Shown: positions 21,693 through 33,575 of the stretch, in pieces
Numbering within the stretch: the stretch's first letter is position 1
Layout: each line of letters opens with the position of its first letter
NCBI GenBank assembly: GCA_963514095.1
Contig: OY741266.1
Span: 5,602,522-5,666,521, forward strand
Length of the DNA stretch: 64,000 nt
DNA from: Eutrigla gurnardus
Lineage: Eukaryota; Chordata; Actinopteri; Perciformes; Triglidae
Direction: 5' to 3'
Translations under genes and position numbers: made by a program
Notes under the pieces: generated by a model
What the model saw: only the letters and a program-made list of their open reading frames with translations
Told to the model about the DNA's origin: nothing
Databases searched by the model: none

Positions 21693-24600
21693 GGGCCCGA
21701 GCGCCGACAACGTCCGGCTGCGAAGCCCTATTGTTATTGCAATGTTTCTTATTATTCTTTCACGGGTTCGACGTGCCTTTTGGGGGCCTCAGCATTAAAA
21801 AAAACTAACCAAATTTGGAATGTCCATTGGACCTGGAGAAAAATTTGAGAATTTGCCATTTTTGTATTCGACCACGAAAAAGTTGCTCGCTAGCGCCACC
21901 TAGCGTGGCCACACCGTAACTCTTATAACTTCAGCGTTTCTTCTCCGATCTGCTCCAAAATATTCATGCTTGATAAGAGTCACGTCCTGAACACAACTGC
22001 ACTGCAATTTTGACTCACGGTCCGAGCGCCACCTAATGGCAACATGAAATGTGACTGATTTTATGCCCTTTTTCTGAGCAACAGCCCCCCCTCTACGTTG
22101 GGCGTACATGCACAAAATATTCTTTCCTAGATAGACCATGTGGAGATGAAGAAAAAAAGCCTCTTGGACCCATTGCCTAAATTCAACAGGAAGTGGGCAA
22201 AAAAAATGTTTTTAACCACCTGCGTATCAGCGGGGAGAGGGAGAGAGGGGAGAGAGAAACACTAAGGGGACTCAGAGAGATGTCAGGAAGGCATGGAGAA
22301 GATGTGACCTCTGTCACTGTTTAACAGTCAGGATATTTTCCACACCTATTAATGACTTTATACATTGTCTGATCTGCTCCAAACTTCACATGCACCTCAG
22401 ACAGCCTTCGCCATAAACATCAAAACTATTATAACTCTTGTGTTTCTTCTCTGATCCGCTCCAAACTTTCCATACTTTATAAGAGTTCCTTCCTGAATAC
22501 ATCTTCCTCACAGTCAGAGCGCCACCTACTGGCAACAGGAAATGTCATTGATTTTGTGACTTTTTTCAAGTAAAAGCCACACCTGGTTATTTTTTGACTA
22601 ATTCCTCTCATTTCAGCCTGCAAGGAAGACACAGGGGGAGGAGGAGGGGTCACACTAAGGGAAGGAGTAGAGATGGCAGGAAGGCATGGCCATGTGTGTG
22701 AGCTCTGTGACTGAAATGTAGTTTCACTCTGGATCACAGCAGATCAACAGTCATGAAACTTTTAATACCTTTTTTTTAAATTCCTCTCATTTAAGCCTGT
22801 AGAGAGGACACAGAGGGAGGAGGAGAGATGTCAGGAAGGCATGGACATGTGTGTGAACTCTGTTACTGTTACTGAAATGTAGTTTCACTTCTGGCTGCAG
22901 CCACTCCATGACTGCACGTGACAGATAGATTTGCAAGATTTGTGCGTCGTGTATTTCGGACCATTTGCCTGTTTTATTTACTGTTTCAATAACTTGTTTG
23001 AGGCCTAAGGTGTGTGCTCCTGTACGCCGCTCACGTACATTTAACCCTTCAACTGCATCCCAGTTCTCAGTTATTTTTAACAAATGTATGATCTCAGATG
23101 AAAACTGTGATCTTAGCGCTGAGGAGTGTCTTAGCAGTTTTAACTCCATGTGTAAAAATATATTGGATTCTGTTGCTCCTCTTAGATCCAGACGCACTAA
23201 AGCACTTTCTGAGCCTTGGTTGAATGACTCCACCCGCTCTTTCAGACGCTCATGTCGGCGTGCTGAGAGAAAGTGGAAGAAGGACAAACTCCATGTCTCG
23301 TTAGAGGCCTTAAAGGTCGCTTTATCCATCTATCAGACAGCTGTAAAAGAGGCTAAAACAAAGTATCTATCTAATCTTGTCCTCACAAACAGTCACAAGC
23401 CTCAAGTTCTCTTTAACATTATAAACTCTCTTGTAAATCCCTGTGAGGTTCCTTCCATCCTGCCATCAGCTTCCCTTTGTGAAGACATTGTTAAATTTTT
23501 TATCGGAAAAATCTCTGCTTTCAGGTCTGAGTTACACACCCTGGCTGCCCCCGATTTTGTTGTTACACCGATGTGTCCTGCTGTTTTCGACCAGTTTGAG
23601 CCTGTGTCGCTGTCATCACTTTCAGATATAGTGAAGGGTCTGCGGCCTACGAACTGCCCCTCTGATAGCATCCCCTCTCGCTTTCTCAAAGAAATTTTTG
23701 ATACTGTTGGCTCAAGTGTTCTTGTTCTTATAAACACTTGTCTCAGTTCAGGCTGTGTCCCAGCTGCCTTTAAACATGCTAGTACAGCCTCTAATCAAAA
23801 AGAAAATGTAGACCTATCTCTAAGCTACCGTTTCTGTCGAAGGTTCTGGAGAAGGTAGTCTATGTTCAGCTGCAATCATGTTTAACTCTCCATGGCATCA
23901 ATGAAAAATTCCAGTCTGGCTTTAAACCGTGCCACAGTACCGAAACGGCCCTTTTTAATTTAGTTTAAATTTAGTTTTTAATGATCTTATTTTAACTGTT
24001 GATGCAGGTAACTCTGCTGTCCTTGTGCTCCTAGACCTGTCAGCTGCCTTCGACACTGTGGACCACAGGACCCTTCTGTTACGTTTAGAACAGTGCGTAG
24101 GCATCACAGGTACTGCCCTCAAATGGTTTCAGTCTTATCTGTCCGATAGGAGTTTCGCAGTTCACCTGGGAGAGTTTTCCTCTACCACTGCCCCTCTCAC
24201 CTGTGGAGTCCCTCAAGGCTCTATTCTGGGCCCTATCCTGTTTTTACTGTATTTGTTGCCCCTGGGATCCATCTTAGGGAAACACAACATTTCTTTCAAC
24301 TTTTTTGCTGACAATGTACAAATCTATTTCCCTTTAAAATCCAAGAGTAAGGATACATTGCAGCCATTGCTTATCTGATATAAAAACTTGGATGGACATA
24401 CATTTTCTCAACCTTAACGAAAACAAAACTGAGATTATTATGTTTGGGCAAAATGTTCATGATTTTTCTGCTGGTTTTCTGGGCCCACTTACTCCTAACT
24501 CCCGCACTCATGTCAAGAACCTTGAAGTTACACTAGATAGTGCTTTTAAATTTGACAGGCAGGTTAGTTCTGTTGTCAAAACGAGTTTCTTCCAGCTTCG

Positions 24601-25540
24601 ACTCTTAGCCAAGCCAGGCCTATCTGCCTCCCAAAGACCTAGAGAGAATGATCCATGCCTTTATTTCTTCACGGCTGGATTACTGTAATTCTCTGTATGT
24701 TGGTGCCGACCAGTCGTTGCTCCGTCGCCTGCAGCTTGTGCAAAATGCTGCCGCTCGTCTCCTGACTGGAAAAAGAAAGCGCGACCACATTACACCAGTC
24801 TTGGCCTCGCTACACTGGCTCCCTGTCCGCTTCAGGATTGATTTTAAACTTTTGTCATTTGTTATTAAAGCTTTAAATGGACTGGCACCGCTATACTTAT
24901 CTGAACTTTTACACTGTCACACTCCAGCCAGAGCGCTGAGGTCGGCAGATCAACTGCTCCTGAAAGTCCCCAGGACCAGACTAAAAACCAGAGGGGACCG
25001 AGCCTTTGCGGCGGCTCCCCCGAGGCTCTGGAATAGCTTGCCTTGGCATATTAGATCAGCCCAGACCCTAGAGGTTTTCAAGTCCCTATTGAAGACCCAC
25101 CTATTCTCCATGGCTTTTAATTCAGGCTGAGCATGACACCCGTCTACTGTATTTTACGTATATTTTTATTTATTTATTTTTATTATTCTCATTGTATTGT
25201 ATTGTATTGTTTTACTGAACTGTACAGCACTTTGGTCGACCATTGGTCGTGTAAAATGTGCTCTATAAATAAAGTTTGAGTTGAGTTGAGATAGATGGCT
25301 TTGAATGTCAATCGCTTGTGTCTAAACTTGCGCCACGAGGACGCGGCCACAGCACAGGTAGGCGGCTGCGACGCTGCCATGTGAACGCAGGCACTCCACG
25401 ACCGCAAGTGAGTGATGGATGCCTTTGAATGTAAATCGCTTGTGTCTCAACTTGCGCCACAAGAGGCGGCTGCAGCACGGCACAGGCACTCAACGACCGC
25501 ATATGAGCGAGGGCCCGTCACGACACTGCTATGCAGTTTT
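21693..25540. mobile_element. 3.85-kb insertion in the Harbinger-like element, type uncertain
   Basis: Copy 1 reads straight through the target, while here the sequence GGGCCCGAGCGCC...GAGGGCCCG...GCAGTTTT is inserted and AATTA is present on both sides (21688-21692 and 25541-25545). The interior has repeated blocks of 'cttctccgatctgctccaaa' plus 'gcgccacctaatggcaac' (two or three diverged copies), a nested LINE, and right-side repeats of about 115 bp (25297-25500). The GC-rich ends and 3' structure recall Helentron-like non-autonomous elements, but this assignment is a guess. Confidence 0.6.
22931..25288 (+). mobile_element. 5'-truncated L2-clade LINE, decayed
   Basis: The 8-bp duplication AGATAGAT lies at 22923-22930 and 25289-25296, and the 3' end is a TTGAG tandem tail. 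Frames at 22965-23858, 24025-24378, 24392-24688 and 24648-25130 carry the endonuclease-RT linker, RT blocks ('LDLSAAFDTVDH', 'GVPQGSILGPILF') and the C-terminal end ('LWNSLPWHIRSAQTLEVFK'). The catalytic block reads FADN instead of YADD, so the second Asp is lost. Several frameshifts are present. Its C-terminal part resembles ORF2 of the LINE at 10-15 kb, but the tail repeat differs (TTGAG versus TTGCC), so it is a different family. Confidence 0.8.
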
Positions 25541-26344
25541 AATTAATATACCCGTTAATAAACGATACCGCTAAGTGACAAGCCATATTAAGTATAGATT
25601 GACATGGTTAATGTCATCTAACCATAAGACTTAATACAGGGTTCGTCCAGGTGCTTAAAATCTAAAATCTTTGAAAATGCTGTAATTTTAATGCTGTTTT
25701 TCAAGGTCTGAAAAGTGCTTGAATTTTTGTTTAAATCCTTGGCTTATAAAGTGATTGAATTGAATAGTTAAATGTGTACAAACCCTGTAAATAACCCTGA
25801 CTTAATTCAATATTTTATTCTTGCCTCTCTTTTAAACATTTTAGTGACATGGCATCCGTCGATTGCATCAGCCCTGCAAACCCCGATGATGGACGATGTG
25901 ATGATCGTCCACTCAGAGCCAGAAGACTCCAGGGTCCTTATTGTGGCATCCCATCCAGTGCAACAGCACCACCAGGGACTCTTGCTCAGTCAATACTGTA
26001 TATATGTTCTCTGTAAATAGTTATTTCTGATGATCTTTTGTAAATAGTTATACATGTTAAGAACACCCACTTGTCAATAGTTATTGTAACTTTGTAAATA
26101 TTTGTTAATTACACAAAAAATGTATTATTTTCTTGTCACTGAAAAGCAGTTCAAAAGTTGACTTTAGTTGTAAATAAGAAATGGAACAGATAATGTTACA
26201 AGGTTATAAGATTTTAATTTAACTATATACAATATTTGGAACAGAAAATGGAACAATACAATATTTTTAATTAACAATTTAAATTACAAATCAACACAGA
26301 ACTTAATCGAACAGAAAAAAAACATCCACCCCCCCAAAAAAAAT

Positions 26345-26569
26345 TCAACGCCTCTCAACCATTCTCTTCAATAAACTAAAAAGTCTCTCCATCCTCTCTC
26401 TTTCTCTCCTTTCCTTGCTCTCCCTCTGTAACTTCATGTCCTCCCTGATCAAATCCAGCAATTCATCTCTTTTCCCCTTTCTTGCTGCTGTAGGTGGCCC
26501 TGTGTTCTTGGCTCCTGTGAACAGGTGGTCGTTCTCATCCCGGAGTTTGATCAAATCCTCCGTCAACAA
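26345..26569 (-). pseudogene. Myb/trihelix-like Harbinger accessory protein, C-terminal fragment
   Basis: A 74-codon minus frame contains 'KRDELLDLIREDMKLQRESK' and 'MERLFSLLKRMV', a highly charged helix ending in a leucine-rich segment. That shape is common at the C-terminus of Myb/SANT-like proteins encoded beside Harbinger transposases. The DNA-binding part is not recognisable. The same segment exists in degraded form at 7075-7300. Confidence 0.5.
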
Positions 26570-27353
26570 AACGACATGTAAAGCACATTTCCTGTTATGT
26601 CAACATGCAAAATGATTGTACGATATAATAACGATATTAACAGTAATAATGCTCCTAAGGTTAGCTCTGTATTCAATCCAAACGTTTACAGTTTTACAGC
26701 CTAGAAATACAGCAGGGCTCACAACCCATCGTTAACGTTATATGTTTAGCTGCGTTCAGCTTCAGGCGCAGGAGAGGAGCGAACTGTAGCCTACACAACT
26801 TACAACGAGAACAAATTAACTTAACAGCTCCACGGTTACAATAAGATATAAGTTCCCATCGGAGCTTGTAACATTTGAAAGTGAAGGGTTTTAGGCTTAC
26901 GTTACGTTTAAAGGCTAACGTTAACTGAGCTCCTCGTATCAACCGCCTTAAGCTACATCACGTAGCTGGCCCTACATTCCGTTGGCTATACGTATTAGCA
27001 TTATTAACTTCACGCATTTTAACAGTCAAATATGTTTTAAGGCCCCTTGAACGTCCGGCGTTAAGCAAAAACCTGTTACTTACATTTAAATATGGTACTC
27101 GGCACTGCTGCTGGTGCCGTTGTTGGCCGCCATTGTTGGTTGAACAGCAGCGCGCAAAGCATCTTGGGATATGGGAGGCCGCAAAGGATAGTAGCGGTGC
27201 ATCCTCCGAATACAGGGAAAAGGAGGACGCATTTGTCGGCTGCATTTGTCGGAGCCTTCAAATTTGGACAAATTGGGACAGCCTTCGCGCAGCTCTGTGA
27301 CGTAATCGTCCTTCGAATGCAGCCTCCGAAGGCAGCCCTGAATTGGGACACTG

Positions 27354-28500
27354 TTTGGCTTTTGTTTGGCATTTGGGTTTCTTTACCCCTTCTTACAACA
27401 TTACACACACACTTCTCCACTCATGCATTCATCTACACAACTGATTCCACTGACTACACACGCCATGATTAGTTTAGGTTCCTTTTTTTCAGGTTACTTT
27501 TTATCAATAAATACTTAAGTTAATTATCTCCTGTGTGCATCTCCTTCCTCTGCCATGGCCGTGCGGCCCGATTTGTGACAATGTCACAATGTGACAATAG
27601 GTGTGAGCAACTGACAGTGGACGTTGCGTTTACGTCACTGTAGTCACATTGTGGTGGCAGAAAAACAGTTGAAAAGGACAATATCTTTCAGAAATAAAAA
27701 TGTATTGTTGTGCCATAGGATGTGAGAATGGGAATGCAAAATATAAAAAATATTTATTTTTTATAAAAATACTGTCGAAGACAGCCATGACAATATTTTC
27801 TCCACTGTTTATTACTAACAATGGCAAAATCAATGATGTAGATAATAACCATAAATTAGTAACATTCTCAGTAGATATTTTATAATTGTAAACAGATCTA
27901 CCTCAGCAACATTAGCATGTTAACAGAAGTAACATTTAAACAGTTTCACTAGCAAATTTTCTAACACCACTGATCAACCTGCAACATAGCAGAAGTAGCA
28001 TACAGACAGTTCAGCTAGTTAACATTACATAATTGATCAACCTTAGCAACATTAGCGTGTTGGCAGAAGTTGAGCTAGCTAGTGAAGTTGAGCTAGCTAG
28101 TGTTCTAGCAGCATTCATATTATATTATATTCTCTGTGATGTGACGTTTACTTTCCACTATGAAGGAGCACAAACTCAGCTCAGCCTCAGGACTCATAAT
28201 ATCATTGGTGTTCAATGTGATGACTGAGGACGTCGTCAGTAACACTGATATCATTTGATGGATCTCAGTAACGTAGAACATTTAAAAATGACTTGTTCCT
28301 GTACATCACTATAGCCAAAATCCACCTGGAAAGTATAGAAATACATTGCTGAGTTTCCTCAAGTTTTTTTCTGAAGGCAAAGAAACTGAAGCCTTAGGTA
28401 TAAATATGTAAAATTCATCAATAATTTATGGTATCAGACTTGGAAGAGCGTGTTATCTGTTGCTCTGGACAGTTAGTCCATTTTATACATTGATGTGGTG
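27354..28500. other. No gene; degenerate short repeats and a THAP-like scrap
   Basis: Between 27890 and 28110 there are diverged repeats built from 'caacattagcatgtt.acagaagt' units, and 'gagctagctagtgaagtt' occurs twice in tandem near 28072-28100. Confidence 0.45.
27640..27800 (+). pseudogene. THAP-like N-terminal exon fragment, copy 2
   Basis: Downstream of 'ggtggcagaaaaacagttga', a frame starts MYCCAIGCENGNAKYKKY, a C-x-x-x-G-C-x-N pattern like a THAP finger. The upstream 40 bp and the start match 16255-16330, so both derive from one dispersed source. No downstream C-x-x-H is found. Confidence 0.35.
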
Positions 28501-28502
28501 GT

Positions 28503-28591
28503 AGACACACACACACACCTGAGGTTCATATCCTCAAACACCATAACCTTTCTTCTCTATTTTGTCTTTTGATTAGTGTGACCAGCTAATG

Positions 28592-28636
<45 letters not shown>

Positions 28637-28975
28637 CTTCACACACAATCATATAAACACACAAAACAAAGCACATGGTCCTGGCATGGACACATTCATG
28701 TCCCTCGAGAAATCTTCTTGTCCAAAACAACTCAACCATTGTGCAGACAAATTGGACGCTGTGTGTTTGTGTGTGTCTTTTTGTGTTGAGATTATTGTAT
28801 AGTTAATGTATCTGTGTGGTGTTGTGTGGCTGAGGGTAAGTGTGTTCATGTGTGTGTATGTGTGTGAATAATAACAATGTGTTTTTCTCCTGAGGGGCTC
28901 CACCAAGCCTGAAGAAATAAAATATTAATGATCAATCACTGCTTTGGGACCATACACACACACACACACACACTC
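28503..28975. repeat. CA/GT microsatellites
   Basis: CA runs lie at about 28506-28519, 28597-28634 and 28953-28972, with imperfect GT repeats at 28760-28870. Confidence 0.9.
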
Positions 28976-29559
28976 TCTGAGACAGACAAACAGAGACTTG
29001 GTACTGTTACATTATATCTGCTAGGAATCCCCTGACGATATTTCCTCCTAACCGGTCTTACAGTAAGCAGATGCTGGGAGTCAGAATGTTGAAGAGGCAG
29101 GAGGTGAGTGGAAGGTTGTCGGTAAAAACCCAATGTTGCGTTGAGCAAGGCAGTGAGAGTGATTCCAATTACTACGTAAGTAGCTGTTTTCAAGGCCATA
29201 TTTCGGTTAGCAGGATTGTTTTGGTTCACAGTAAAATTGGGCAGATACTGTGCATTTGTATAAATCCTGTGCAATCAGTTGTCTCATTCCTACACAGCTA
29301 AACTACACTCAATTACGATTAAAAATTACCAATCCTTTCCAGGGAAACATTATTAGACATGGATGCAAACAGTGCGCCGAAAAGCGAAACTCGCTTTTTT
29401 CATGGCCAAATAGGTCACTTATGTCATTCGTCCAGATCATAAGATTTTTTTTTTGGGGGGGGGGGGCGCGAGTGAACTGCGCTGAGCAAAACCAATTAAG
29501 TACCAACTGGGGGGGGGGGACAAAAACTGTCAGCCAGTCCCGAAGGCACACCACTGTGC

Positions 29560-30235
29560 TGCTGATCTATGATTGGCCATTCACCGCATCAATCGAGTCG
29601 CGCGAAGACGCAGCTGAAACAAGTTGTGATGGTTGAAGACGCCGGAGCGGAGACGGATTCGGAGCTGAGACTTGGAGTACGAGTGTCGAAACATTAAAGG
29701 TAACGTTAATATTAGCTTTTTTCGTTGGCTGGCTATGCTTTGAGCATATTTAGCTTGGTCTTTTAGTCAATGAACGTTAGCCTTATAAGCCTGTAAACGC
29801 ATAGCCCTCGTGTGTCATGATGTATTTTGAGCTAACATTACATGTTAGCTAGTAAAGAGGAACTAATGTGGAAGTCTGGTCGCGTTTCTGCTGTTTTGGT
29901 AATGCTCCTCTCCTCAATGTGCATTTGTTACGCGTGTGTATTTGTGTAGTCTTCACCGGCATAAAATAAAAGTTTGCCGGTTACGGTGTGTGTTTGTGTC
30001 GCGGTGCACGGAGAGGAGAGCTAGACACCGTGGCGCGACCGAGTGACCTTCATCTCCGTCCGCAGTAGGCCTACACTGTGTACTTGGTTCACAAATACCA
30101 CATACAATGATCACTATTAATAACATCTTTTGTTAGAGACAGGCAGCTAAGCAAAGAAATGCTGTTAGACGTAAGGCTCTAGAAGTGCGGGAAGGCAAAG
30201 AAGAAGCACTGGGCCCGGTTTCCCGATAACGTCCA
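29560..30235 (+). promoter_or_regulatory. CpG-rich segment, possible promoter and first exon
   Basis: An inverted CCAAT box (gattggc at about 29570) precedes CpG-rich DNA. An ATG at 29630 opens a 22-codon frame MVEDAGAETDSELRLG.., and a good donor (AAAG/GTAACG, about 29698) follows. At about 30136 an acceptor-like TTAG precedes a charged open frame RQAAKQRNAVRRKALEVREG. That frame runs into a DNA-transposon end (GGGCCCGGTTTCCCGATAAC, about 30211). This could be the 5' part of a host gene cut by a transposon, or simply unique GC-rich DNA. Confidence 0.25.
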
Positions 30236-31211
30236 CTCTTAGCGTGCTACGAAGACTCCTACGTTATGACTTACCAAAGTTGTTTACCTCTATAGTATAT
30301 AGTATTGATGTTTACTGACAGAGAAAAAACCCCAGCAGCACTTAAGCACTAAGCTCATTTCAGTATATAGCTTGTGTCACCGGACCGTCTTTTGGCAAAA
30401 CAATTTTCACAGAAAGTTATCTACAAATAGTTGCTTTACATACTCACCTTTCCACATGTAATGTTGTTGTCAAAAATCAATGGCTTTCAAGCACAGCAAG
30501 TCACAGCAGCCAGGACAAGCAGAGTCTTCACACTGGAGCTGCGCACAACAGTTACGAGGCAGAATTTCAAATGGGCCCCACCCCTCCCTTACAGAAACAT
30601 AAGATACAAAGTTATGTCTGCTTAACATGATCATTGATGATCAAGTTTCAACTGATTACTGCAATCAACTAATTTGGTTTAGTAATGAGATGGTCTTTTT
30701 ACAAAACACAAAATTAATAATTAATGACCACTCAAAAGTTTAATTAAAACAAAATCTGGCTTTACAGTGTATGCATGTAACAGGTGTTTGTACTGTATAT
30801 AAATTGACACAATTTCACTGATGCGTGAGAAATTGACTCCAGAGGGAATGTTCAGCAGCGTAGTTTGAAACTTCGGAGCAAAAACCGAGCTGAAGTATTT
30901 GAAGATTTGGAGTGAAAAACGTGTTGTTCATCCACATAGACACACACACTTGCGCACACACACACAGCAAAAAAGATGGACTGGAGCTCACCTATCACTA
31001 CCATTATCACCCCTTCCCAGCTGTCCCCTTTGGGGAATGGACTGGTCCCTTGTCACCGACTGACATCTCTCCCATGGGTCTCTAATGGGCCACACGCACA
31101 CACACATGCACACACACACATGCATGCACACACCTGGATCCCAGAAGTCAATTCCCAGGGAGCTGTCAGAATCTCCATGGCCAAAGACCAGAGGTGTCCA
31201 TGAGTTTGTGC

Positions 31212-31286
<75 letters not shown>

Positions 31287-31830
31287 TAAATCTTGTCTAA
31301 ATGAGAGACAGTGCCAGTTGTGACACTTCTTGATCCGTTTGACACATTCTTAGGGGCAGTGGACAGTTATGTTTTGGTAAAAATGAAAATAACTCAAAAG
31401 AAAGTAACACATTTTCTATTGTCCTTTGGCCTGGTGCTGCTGTGATTGGCAGAGCTCCTCAGGGGCAGAGAAAATAGTCCCACCTTGACACCTGGTTGGG
31501 CTTGGTGAGTGTGTGTATGATGGACATGTGTGACATATTTCCCAAGGCATTATTGACAGATATATTTATAATTATGTGAATTTGACGAAAAGAAAATTCA
31601 TGTTTTGATTCTTATATCAACATAATGTTGATCAACGGTTCTGGACTGCATATTTGCTATTGTTTTATACCAGGAAATACATTTTCACAGGTATCACAGT
31701 GAAGATGCTGAATATGAGTTCTGAGCACTTTTATGAAAAAGATATCTCATATTTACGAGAGCTTTAACTTCATGCGATCTCATATTGTGAAGATATAAAG
31801 ATTTCATGATTACCATATAAAGGATAAGAT
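30236..31830. other. No gene seen; GT microsatellite at 31214-31290
   Basis: About 33 uninterrupted TG units begin at about 31214, and a CA-rich patch lies at about 31090-31130. No coding pattern is supported elsewhere. Confidence 0.6.
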
Positions 31831-31998
31831 CCAGCCATCCTTTGTTACTGTGGGAGGAAGCGGGAGAACACGCAGAGAACCCATGCTAGCATAGGAAGAA
31901 CATGATAATTCCTCACAGAAGGAACCTGAATCCAGACTCGAACCCGGGCTCTTCTTGCTGTGAGGTGAGTGTTAACCACTACACCACTGTCAGCCTGG
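31830..31998 (-). repeat. tRNA-derived SINE (DANA/SINE3-like)
   Basis: Read on the minus strand, it contains a pol III A-box-like 'gtggtgtagtggttaacact', a B box 'gggttcgagtc' (at about 31935), then the body 'gttctctgcgtgttctcccg'. This layout is shared by abundant fish tRNA-derived SINEs. It sits inside the AT-rich minisatellite tract. Confidence 0.8.
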
Positions 31999-32202
31999 AT
32001 GAGATATACAGTAGGTGTCAAAAAGAGAAAAAATCTGTAAATACAAAAGACTGATCTAATAATTACAAGAAAGTGATCTGATGATAACAATATTAATTGT
32101 TCATAATTACAAGATACAGGACTCATAATGACATAACATCACTTTATTAAAAAAAATATGAAATGATCATTGAGAAACAAATGTATGATGATGTACCTAT
32201 TT
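31999..32202. repeat. AT-rich degenerate minisatellite, left part
   Basis: Loose repeats of 'tcataattacaagatacaaa' type. The same pattern continues beyond Rex3 at 35130-35960, so Rex3 and the SINE landed within one tract. Confidence 0.5.
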
Positions 32203-33575
32203 AATCCATCCATCCATCCATTTTCTTCCGCTTATCCGGGACCGGGTCGCGGGGGCAGCTGCCCGAGCAGGGACGCCCAGACTTCCCTCTCCCCCCTGGA
32301 ACACCTCCCGAGGGAGGCGTCCAGGGGGCATCCGATACAGATGCCCGAGCCACCTCAACTGGCTCCTCTCGATGTGGAGGAGCAGCGCCTCTACTCCGAG
32401 CTCCTCCTGTGTGACGGAGCTCCTCACCCTATCTCTAAGGGAGCGCCCCGCCACCCTGCGGAGGAAGCTCATTTCGGCCGCTTGTATCCGGGATCTTATT
32501 CTTTCGGTCATGACCCAAAGTTCATGACCATAGCTGAGGGTAGGAACGTAGATTGACCGGTAAATTGAGAGCTTCGCCTTTCGGCTCAGCTCTCTCTTCA
32601 CCACGACGGACCGATACAACGACCGCATTACTGCAGCCGCTGCACCGATCCGCCTGTCAATCTCACGTTCCATCCTTCCCTCACTCGTGAACAAGACCCC
32701 AAGATACTTAAACTCCTCCACTTGAGGCAGGAACTCCCCCCCAACCTGGAGGGAGCAAGCCACGTTTTTCCGGTCGAGAACCATGGCCTCAGATTTGGAG
32801 GTGCTAATCCTCATCCCGGCTGCTTCACACTCGGCTGCAAACCGCCCCAGGGCATGCTGGAGGTCCTGGCTCGAAGGAGCCAACAAGACCACATCGTCCG
32901 CAAAAAGCAGGGATGAAATCCAGTGGCTCCCGAACCAGATCCCCTCCGGCCCACGGCTGCGCCTAGAAATCCTGTCCATAAAAATAATGAACAGAACCGG
33001 TGACAAAGGGCAGCCCTGCCGGAGTCCAACATGCACCTGGAACAGGTCTGACTTACTGCCGGCAATGCGAACCAAGCTCCTGCTCTGGTCATACAGGGAC
33101 AGAACAGCCCTTAGCAGAGGGCCCCCGGCCCCGTACTCCCGAAGTACCTCCCACAGAATGCCACGAGGGACACGGTCGAATGCCTTCTCCAAGTCCACAA
33201 AACACATGTGGACTGGTTGGGCAAACTCCCATGAACCCTCGAGCACCCTGCGGAGGGTATAGAGCTGGTCCAGTGTTCCACGGCCAGGACGAAAACCGCA
33301 TTGTTCCTCCTGAATCCGAGGTTCGACTATCGGCCGAATTCTCCTCTCCAGTACCCTGGAATAGACTTTCCCGGGGAGGCTGAGAAGTGTGATCCCCCGA
33401 TAGTTGGAACACACCCTCCGGGTCCCCCTTTTTGAATAGAGGGACCACCACCCCGGTCTGCCAGTCCAGAGGCACTGTCCCCGACTGCCACGCGATGTTG
33501 CAGAGACGTGTCAGCCACGACAGCCCCACAACATCCAGAGACTTGAGGTACTCAGGGCGGATCTCATGCACCCCC
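32203..33575 (-). pseudogene. Rex3 reverse transcriptase, frameshifted and C-terminally truncated
   Basis: Frame 33571-33415 starts the RT ('EIRPEYLKSLDVVGLSWLTR', 'VVVPLFKKGDPE') and shifts by one base near 33412. Frame 33414-32197 then continues with 'CSNYRGITLLSLPGKVYSRV', 'CGFRPGRGTLDQL', 'VDLEKAFDRVPR', 'GLRQGCPLSPVLFIIFMDRI' and the catalytic 'LLFADDVVLLA'. The thumb and C-terminal blocks follow ('EEFKYLGVLFTSEG', 'YGHELWVMTERIRSRIQAAE'). The last about 50 residues are deleted and the frame runs into the tail. Confidence 0.85.

Larger units (their letters stand above)
21101..27350. mobile_element. PIF/Harbinger-like element, copy 2, enlarged by nested insertions
   Basis: The ends TGTCCCAATTCAGGG and CCTGAATTGGGACA are inverted, with a CTG duplication on both sides (21098-21100 and 27351-27353). 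The left 580 bp and right 1.8 kb align with copy 1 at 5812-8069. The extra length comes from an AT/GGAT microsatellite block (about 21340-21550) and a 3.85-kb insertion (21693-25540). No transposase is present, only a Myb-like fragment. Confidence 0.75.

Noticed and set aside
32197..33414. Intact functional reverse-transcriptase gene of 405 codons
   Set aside because: It is one frame of a frameshifted Rex3 RT that lacks the proper start and the C-terminal end.
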